From positions 1 through 36,297 of the forward strand of contig CAYLMM010000027.1 in NCBI GenBank assembly GCA_964384825.1: DNA of 36,297 nt. The letters are read 5' to 3'. The notes under the pieces are model-generated. The model was not told the origin of the DNA. It saw only the letters and a list, made by a program, of their open reading frames with translations, and did not search any database. A program made the position numbers and the translations under genes. Source of the stretch: CAYLMM01 sp964384825. Its GTDB lineage: Bacteria; Krumholzibacteriota; Krumholzibacteriia; LZORAL124-64-63. Positions 31,443 to 36,297 of the stretch are shown piece by piece (within the stretch, counting starts at the first letter, position 1; each line of letters starts with the position of its first letter).

Positions 31443-32422
31443 GCCGCCCGCCCCCCGCGGTGGCGGATGCGCGGATCGGCCAGCCCGTACAGGACATCCG
31501 CCAGCAGGTTCCCGAGCACCACCATGACCGCCGACAGGGCTGTCGCACCCATCACGACCGGATAGTCGCGCGCGAAGATCGCCTCGACCGCGACCCGGCC
31601 CATCCCCGGCCAGGCGAAGATGTACTCGGTCACCACGGCGCCCCCGAGCAGGTAGGGCAGGTTCAATCCGACCAGGGTGATGACCGGCAGCAGGGCGTTG
31701 CGCAGGGCGTGGCGGCGAATCAGGGTCCCTTCCGGCAGGCCGCGGGCGCGGGCGGCCAGGATGTAGGGCTCGCCCATGGCCTCGAGCAGGCTGCTGCGCA
31801 GGTAGCGGGCGGTGCCCATGGCCGAGGCGACGCCCAGCACGGTCACCGGCAGGACCAGATGGCGCAGCAGGTCGAGCTGGCGCCCCCACCAGGGCAGCGC
31901 GTCGGCGCCGGTCGACGCCATCCCGCCGGCGGGCAGCCAGCCCAGCCAGCGGGCGAAGACCAGGATCAGCATCAGCCCGAGCCAGAAGGCGGGCAGCGAG
32001 TAGACGAACAGGCCGGCCGCGGCCACCCCGCGTTCGCGGCGGGATCCGGCCCGCCGCGCCGCCCACATCGCCAGCGGCACGGCGATCAGCAGATGGATCA
32101 GGTACGAGGGGACGGTCAGCAGCAGGGTGTTCGGCACCGCTTCGCCGAGGATGGCCGAGACCGGTTGATGCCGGCGCAGGCTGCGGCCGAAATCCCCGTG
32201 CAGCAGGACGCCGCCCAGCCAGTCCCGGTACTGCTCGCCGAGGGAACGATCGAGTCCCATCCCGCTGCGCATGGCCTCGCGGGCGGCGCCGTCGAGATCG
32301 GGATCGGGCACCAGATCGATCGGATCGCCGGGCGCGAGGCGGACGATGAAGAAGACGGCCGACAGCAGCACGACCACCAGCAGGGCCGATGCGGCGAGCC
32401 GCCCGATGACAAACCGGGCCAT
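31439..32422 (-). CDS. Peptide ABC transporter permease, DppB/OppB type
   Basis: The 327-residue protein begins MARFVIGRLAASALLVVVLL and continues into FFIVRLAPGDPIDL, the hallmark OppB/DppB N terminus. It has about six membrane segments and the coupling loop EPYILAARARGLPEGTLIRR, followed by HALRNALLPVIT. ATG 32422 is chosen from the family start; AGAGAGG lies a few bases upstream. The frame extends to 32737, but that part has no membrane segment and covers the intergenic promoter. It is the first gene of the three-gene importer operon. A periplasmic substrate-binding protein is absent from both sides, so the substrate (di/oligopeptide or nickel-type) cannot be assigned. Confidence 0.94.
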   Translation of the reverse strand: MARFVIGRLAASALLVVVLLSAVFFIVRLAPGDPIDLVPDPDLDGAAREAMRSGMGLDRSLGEQYRDWLGGVLLHGDFGRSLRRHQPVSAILGEAVPNTLLLTVPSYLIHLLIAVPLAMWAARRAGSRRERGVAAAGLFVYSLPAFWLGLMLILVFARWLGWLPAGGMASTGADALPWWGRQLDLLRHLVLPVTVLGVASAMGTARYLRSSLLEAMGEPYILAARARGLPEGTLIRRHALRNALLPVITLVGLNLPYLLGGAVVTEYIFAWPGMGRVAVEAIFARDYPVVMGATALSAVMVVLGNLLADVLYGLADPRIRHRGGRAA

Positions 32423-32751
32423 GGTCCTCTCTTTCCGGACGGATAGCGGAAGCGACGTGCCTGATACTAGTGAGCATCCGCACCGACGGTCAAGCACCGC
32501 TGCACGTCTGTTGCAGCCTGCATGGAGCCGAAGGAAGACCGTGGAATCCCGCAACGGTCCCCACGGTTTCCGGATTTGCCTCGGACCGGCCGACTGTTCC
32601 CCGTCGTTCCTCGTGATTCCCCGTCGTTGCCCGTCGCGCCTTCGCGCCGACGCCCGAGAACGGCCGTCGGCGCGGCACGGGACTTTCACATGGAGATCCG
32701 GGATGACACCAGGGGGCCCCGGGTCCCGGCCGAACAACCTCGGAGAATTTC
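32423..32751. other. Divergent intergenic region between the peptide importer and a lipoprotein gene
   Basis: This 329-nt region holds the importer promoter (32464-32493), a 6-bp inverted repeat GCTGCA/TGCAGC (32499-32517) next to it, and a 12-nt direct repeat TTCCCCGTCGTT at 32597-32608 and 32617-32628, spaced 20 nt. No convincing sigma-70 promoter was found for the lipoprotein gene. No small gene is supported. Confidence 0.5.
32464..32493 (-). promoter_or_regulatory. Possible promoter for the peptide importer operon
   Basis: On the minus strand TTGACC (32493-32488), an 18-nt spacer and TAGTAT (32469-32464) give matches of 5/6 and 4/6. Initiation would be about 35 nt before the first permease gene. 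Confidence 0.5.
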
Positions 32752-34809
32752 ATGAATCCAATTCCTCGCGCCGACCGCCGCCCGGCCCGCCTCGCCGCCG
32801 CGGCGGCCCTGCTGGCCGCAGTTTCGCTGCTGATCGCCGGATGCACGATCGAGGAGCCGGAGATGCCGACCTTCACCACGGTCGTCACCCTGCCGATCGG
32901 CAACCACGACATCACGGTGACCGAGCTGATCGAGGACCAGGACTACCTGTCCGCCACGGCCGACTCGATGCTCTTCTTCTCGGTGATCGGAACCACGACA
33001 TCGGTGGCCCTGGACACCGACCTGTCGGCCGAATTGACGGGCGTGGACTTCGACGCCTCGCTCGGCGACTTCGCCATCGCGTCGCCGGCGCCGGCATCCT
33101 TCTGCTTCCGTCTCGACGAGATCTATCCCGCCGCGGCGTCGCTGCCGCCGGTCCCGATCGCCGTGCCGGCCTTCGGCTTCGACCTCGGCGGCGACGGCGC
33201 CGACCTCGGCGGGATCGAGAGCGCGGTCGTGGCGTCCGGGCGGATCGAACTGACGATCACCAACGGTTTGCCCGTGCCCGTTTCCGGCGACGCTCCCCCG
33301 GAGCGGATGACCGCCGACGTGATCGACCCGCGCTACGGAACCGTCCTGGTGTCCCTGGACTGCTCCGGCGAACTGGGACCCGGCGAGACCCGCACCTGGA
33401 GCGCCGATCTCGCCGGCGTGCATCTGCCCGGTTCGGTCGGCGTGAGCCTGGCCGGCGGTTCGCCCGGCTCGACGGCCGCGGTCACGGTCGATCCGGCCAG
33501 CACGCTGGCGGTGAACGTCGCGGTCGTCGATCTGACCGTCGCCGAGGCCGAAGCCGCCATCGACGCCCAGAGCTTCGCCGGCGACGCGGTCGTCGCGCTG
33601 CCGGACTCCCTGGAGATCATCACCGCCGAGATCGCCGGCGGCGCCCTGGACATGACGCTGGAGAACGGGCTGCCGGTTCCGTGCAGCGTCTCGATAGCCT
33701 GCCCCGAGATGGACGACGCCTCCGGATCGCCGCTGAACATCGTGCTCGACCTCGCGGCCCACGAGCGGCGCGACACGCGGATCGAACTGGCCGGAGCCGG
33801 CATCCATGCCGAGGAAGCCCCGCTGACCGGGCTCACTTGGACGGTGGCGGTCGCCTCGGCCGGCAGCGACGGCGCTCCCGTGACCCTGCGGGCGACCGAC
33901 CGGCTGCACATCCAGGCGGCGCCCACGGTGCTGGCCCTGGGCGAGGTCTCGGGCATCATCCCCGCCCAGAACTTCCCCATCGACGCCATGCACGAGCAGA
34001 TCGACATCCCGGACGAGCTGGAAGGCCTGACCCTGGCCGCGGCGACGCTGACCGTCGAGATCCTGAACGACACCGGCGTGCGCGGCGCGGTCGATCTGAG
34101 GGTCGAGGGCCGCAACGCCGCCGGCGAGACCGCGGTGCTGGTCACCAGCGCCGAGATCGAGGCCCGCAAGGACGAGGCGCCGGCGCGGACGGTCGTCCAT
34201 CTCGACGAGTTCAACAGCACGATCACCGAGTTCCTGCGGATCCTGCCCGAGAGCTACGACCTGACCGGCTCGGTGCGGGTCGGCGGGGCAGGCCTGATCG
34301 GAACCGTCCGTCCGGGCGACTCCGCAAGCGTCTCGTGGCGCATCGACGCGCCGCTGAAGGTCGTGATCGACAACTCCGAGATCCATCGCGATTCCGAGCC
34401 GCTGGATCTGGACGAGGATCTGCGCGAGGAGATCGAGGAGCGCATCGAGACAGGGCGCATCCTCACCGCGATCGAGAACCACTTCCCGTTCGACGCCGAG
34501 ATCTACTTCCAGGCCGGGCCCGATTCGATGTCGGCGCTCGACGATCCCGACCTCGTGATCGGGCCGTTGGCCGTCGCCGCGGCCGCGGTCGATCCGGCGA
34601 CGGGATTCGCCAAGGGGATCGTCGAGAGCAACCACGACATCCACCTGACCAAGTCCGACATCCTGGTGCTGACCTCTCCCACCGCCCAGACCGCGGTCGT
34701 GGCCCGCATTCCCGGCACCGGCGGCGCCGAGGTGGCGCTGCGCACCGGGGATTACCTGCGCGTAACCGGCGCGATCCGCGCCGAGATCCTGGTCGAGGAG
34801 GACGACTGA
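32752..34809 (+). CDS. Predicted lipoprotein with four tandem repeats of about 134 residues
   Basis: The 685-residue protein has a lipoprotein signal peptide with lipobox LIAGC (Cys31), so it should be lipidated by Lgt and anchored to a membrane. No family is recognised. The rest is acidic, Ala/Val/Asp-rich and beta-strand-like. A motif of alternating hydrophobics followed by N-G-x-P recurs at equal distances: LTITNGLPVPV (Asn171), MTLENGLPVPC (Asn305), VEILNDTGV (Asn439) and TAIENHFPF (Asn576). AQSF (272-275) and AQNF (405-408) repeat at the same interval. This suggests four stacked beta-sandwich domains; a LEA/WHy-like fold is one guess. GGAGA stands 5 nt before the ATG. The stop overlaps the start of the next gene, a barrel, so the two are probably partners. 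Confidence 0.78.
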   Translation: MNPIPRADRRPARLAAAAALLAAVSLLIAGCTIEEPEMPTFTTVVTLPIGNHDITVTELIEDQDYLSATADSMLFFSVIGTTTSVALDTDLSAELTGVDFDASLGDFAIASPAPASFCFRLDEIYPAAASLPPVPIAVPAFGFDLGGDGADLGGIESAVVASGRIELTITNGLPVPVSGDAPPERMTADVIDPRYGTVLVSLDCSGELGPGETRTWSADLAGVHLPGSVGVSLAGGSPGSTAAVTVDPASTLAVNVAVVDLTVAEAEAAIDAQSFAGDAVVALPDSLEIITAEIAGGALDMTLENGLPVPCSVSIACPEMDDASGSPLNIVLDLAAHERRDTRIELAGAGIHAEEAPLTGLTWTVAVASAGSDGAPVTLRATDRLHIQAAPTVLALGEVSGIIPAQNFPIDAMHEQIDIPDELEGLTLAAATLTVEILNDTGVRGAVDLRVEGRNAAGETAVLVTSAEIEARKDEAPARTVVHLDEFNSTITEFLRILPESYDLTGSVRVGGAGLIGTVRPGDSASVSWRIDAPLKVVIDNSEIHRDSEPLDLDEDLREEIEERIETGRILTAIENHFPFDAEIYFQAGPDSMSALDDPDLVIGPLAVAAAAVDPATGFAKGIVESNHDIHLTKSDILVLTSPTAQTAVVARIPGTGGAEVALRTGDYLRVTGAIRAEILVEEDD

Positions 34810-36086
34810 TGCTTCGCAACCCCGGAAAGCGCTCCCTCGGCCTCCGCGCCGGTTTCCTGATCTGCGCGGCCGCGATCCTGACCATCGCGCCGGCCCGCGA
34901 CGCGTCGGCCGGAGGCTCGGTCCGCGCCATGGGCATGGGCGGCGCCGGCACCGCCTCCGCGCGGGGCCTCGAGTCGGTCGACTGGAACCCCGCCAACCTC
35001 GCGCTGGTCCGGCCCGCCGGCCTGGAGATCGGGCTGTTCTCGGCAGCGGTGGACATGAGCAACAACGCCTTCACGCTCGACCGCTACAACACCTTCACCG
35101 GCGCCCGGCTGAGCCGGGCCGACAAAGACCTGCTGCTCTCGGACATCCCGGCCGGCGGGCTGGTCCTGGAGGCCGACGTCCGCGCCTCGGCGATGGGGAT
35201 CTCGGCCGGCCCCTGGGCCCTGACCTTCCAGGGGATGGCCGGCGGCAGCGGCACCCTCGACAAGGACTTCTTCGACCTGGTCCTGCTCGGCAACGAGATC
35301 GACCAGGCCTTCGATTTCGGCGACACCGACGGCGAGGCCTTCGCGGCGGCCGGAGCGACCGTCTCCTACGCGCGGCCGCTGGTCACGTCCCGCGCGATGC
35401 GGCTTTCGGCCGGGGTGAACGTGAAGTACCTGCAGGGGATCTACGACTTCAGCGACGTGCGGGCCGGCGGCGGGATCACCACCGCGATGATCGGGATCGA
35501 GGGAGACGCCGAGGCCTCGTACCGGTCGGCCACCGGCGGCTCCGGCTACGCCGTCGACCTCGGGGTCGCGCTGCAGGCGCCCAGGGGTTGGACCTTCGGC
35601 CTGAGCCTGGAGAACGGCGCCAGCCGCATGACGTGGGACCGGGACACCGAACGCCATCTGTGGAGCGCGGCGGGCGATTCCCTGTCCGCGACCACCGACG
35701 ACTTCGACGACGCCGTCGCCGACTCCGACACCTCGTACGCCATCGATTCCTACTCGACCGACCTGCCGCGCAAGCTGAGGATCGGGGCCAGCAACAACTT
35801 CGGCCGGATCGCCTACGCGGTCGACCTGGCGCAGTCGCTGGCCGAGAAGATCGGCGGCGCCTCGCGCACCGAGATCAACGCCGGTCTGGAGTGGAACCTG
35901 AAATCGTGGATGCAGCCCCGGCTCGGCCTCGGCTTCGGAGGCGCCGGCGGGGCGCGGTCTTCGGTGGGCCTGGGACTCGGCATCGGACCGTGGCGGCTGG
36001 ACCTGGCGGTCGGCAACCGGGGCCGCATCTGGCCCGACGACACCCGGGGGCTGGCCTTCGCCCTGGGCTCATCGCTCAGGCTCTAG
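34809..36086 (+). CDS. Predicted outer-membrane beta-barrel protein (PorV/FadL-like)
   Basis: The 425-residue product has a signal peptide (core GFLICAAAILTIAPA, cleavage near ASA). It then has GSVRAMGMGGAGTASARGLE followed by SVDWNPANLAL, the N-terminal pattern of FadL/PorV-like and DUF5723-type barrels. Amphipathic strands follow, with a repeated SAGVNV/LGLGFGGAGG-type glycine-rich texture and a C terminus ending GSSLRL. The last residue is leucine rather than the usual aromatic. ATG 34809 shares one base with the lipoprotein stop (TGATG) and AGGAGG lies 7 nt upstream, so the genes are translationally coupled. A long open frame entering from upstream in the same phase is not the gene, as it lacks a signal peptide and covers the lipoprotein in another frame. 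Confidence 0.85.
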   Translation: MLRNPGKRSLGLRAGFLICAAAILTIAPARDASAGGSVRAMGMGGAGTASARGLESVDWNPANLALVRPAGLEIGLFSAAVDMSNNAFTLDRYNTFTGARLSRADKDLLLSDIPAGGLVLEADVRASAMGISAGPWALTFQGMAGGSGTLDKDFFDLVLLGNEIDQAFDFGDTDGEAFAAAGATVSYARPLVTSRAMRLSAGVNVKYLQGIYDFSDVRAGGGITTAMIGIEGDAEASYRSATGGSGYAVDLGVALQAPRGWTFGLSLENGASRMTWDRDTERHLWSAAGDSLSATTDDFDDAVADSDTSYAIDSYSTDLPRKLRIGASNNFGRIAYAVDLAQSLAEKIGGASRTEINAGLEWNLKSWMQPRLGLGFGGAGGARSSVGLGLGIGPWRLDLAVGNRGRIWPDDTRGLAFALGSSLRL

Positions 36087-36099
36087 GACGGGATCGGAA

Positions 36100-36297
36100 T
36101 CAGGCGGGATCGGCGAACGTCGCCGGCAGGGGATCATCCCGGCCGGCGACGTTCTCGATTTCGGGTTCGAGGCCGAAGATCCGGGCGCAGGCCTCGACCA
36201 GGATGCCGGCGCAGGCGTCGTAGTCGTCATCGCCCAGCGGACGGCCCATCACGGCGGCCAGATCGGTCGTCGCCCGGCGCAGGGCCTCGCGCTCGGC
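36100..36297 (-). CDS. Unrecognised protein, C-terminal fragment
   Basis: An open frame enters from the right edge and ends at TGA (36102-36100), giving 65 residues. It contains LAAVMGRPLGDDDYDACAGI, then LVEACARIFGLEPE, and ends ATFADPA. The codon use (GC-rich third positions) matches the neighbours, which supports a real gene, but no family is recognised. It converges on the barrel gene with 13 nt between stops. Confidence 0.55.
   Translation of the reverse strand, partial: AEREALRRATTDLAAVMGRPLGDDDYDACAGILVEACARIFGLEPEIENVAGRDDPLPATFADPA
36119..36150. other. Strong hairpin inside the 3' end of the right-edge gene
   Basis: GTCGCCGGC (36119-36127) pairs with GCCGGCGAC (36142-36150), and GGGA/TCCC pairs inside it. 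It lies 33 nt past the stop of the plus-strand barrel gene and within the last codons of the convergent gene. Without a T tract it is at best a shared, non-canonical transcription stop. Confidence 0.4.

Noticed and set aside
32674..32696. Sigma-54-like promoter (GGCAC...TTTC) before the lipoprotein gene
   Set aside because: The nearly invariant -12 GC is TC here, and no activator-site evidence was seen.
32271..34808. Upstream extension of the plus-strand barrel gene through the lipoprotein gene
   Set aside because: Read in a different phase from the lipoprotein, Arg-rich, no domain; the barrel has its own signal peptide and ribosome site at 34809.

Overview
The window is GC-rich DNA from a diderm (Gram-negative-type) bacterium. 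It carries a lipoprotein transferase, a TonB-ExbB-ExbD motor, a TolC channel, a TonB-dependent receptor and several predicted outer-membrane beta-barrels. GWxTD-domain proteins, a PorV-like barrel and a secreted protein with a YPNP-type C-terminal tail together point to an uncultured lineage of the FCB superphylum (Eisenbacteria-, Krumholzibacteriota- or Latescibacterota-like). This placement is an inference from gene content and was not tested. Nearly all genes are on the minus strand; only lysC and a lipoprotein/barrel pair near the right end are on the plus strand. No insertion sequence, phage gene or CRISPR array was seen.

Right to left along the minus strand at the left end, positions 11005 to 1 are housekeeping genes. 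A cell-shape operon runs radC-mreB-mreC-mreD-mrdA-rodA-lgt-aroE-comF, with several 4-nt stop/start overlaps and GTG or TTG starts. pgk follows with its own promoter, then secG and a tRNA-Leu(GAG) 6 nt after secG with a clear terminator. The last gene is a lysine-rich, histone-H1-like protein cut by the window edge. lysC (aspartate kinase) is transcribed divergently from radC.

Positions 12596-29000 are an envelope region made of successive minus-strand operons. The first (28972 to 21857) is TonB-dependent receptor, large secreted protein with a C-terminal sorting-type tail, and PorV-like barrel. Next is a solitary GWxTD protein (20133-21764). The Ton motor follows: exbB, exbD, exbD, tonB (20083 to 17417), with a strong promoter and a strong terminator. 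Last is tolC, a LolD/MacB-type ATPase, a second GWxTD protein and a barrel (17375 to 12596). The motor plausibly energises the receptor encoded next to it. The tolC operon has no permease or membrane-fusion protein in view.

Positions 29002-32422 encode a dipeptide/oligopeptide-type ABC importer: two permeases and one polypeptide carrying both ATPase domains, with no substrate-binding protein nearby. Divergent from it, 32752-36086 encodes a lipoprotein with a four-fold internal repeat of about 134 residues, coupled to another beta-barrel gene. A convergent gene enters from the right edge.

Starts were re-chosen where a Shine-Dalgarno sequence, an operon overlap or family length argued against the longest open frame. 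Very long open frames opposite the real genes are high-GC shadows and were left out.
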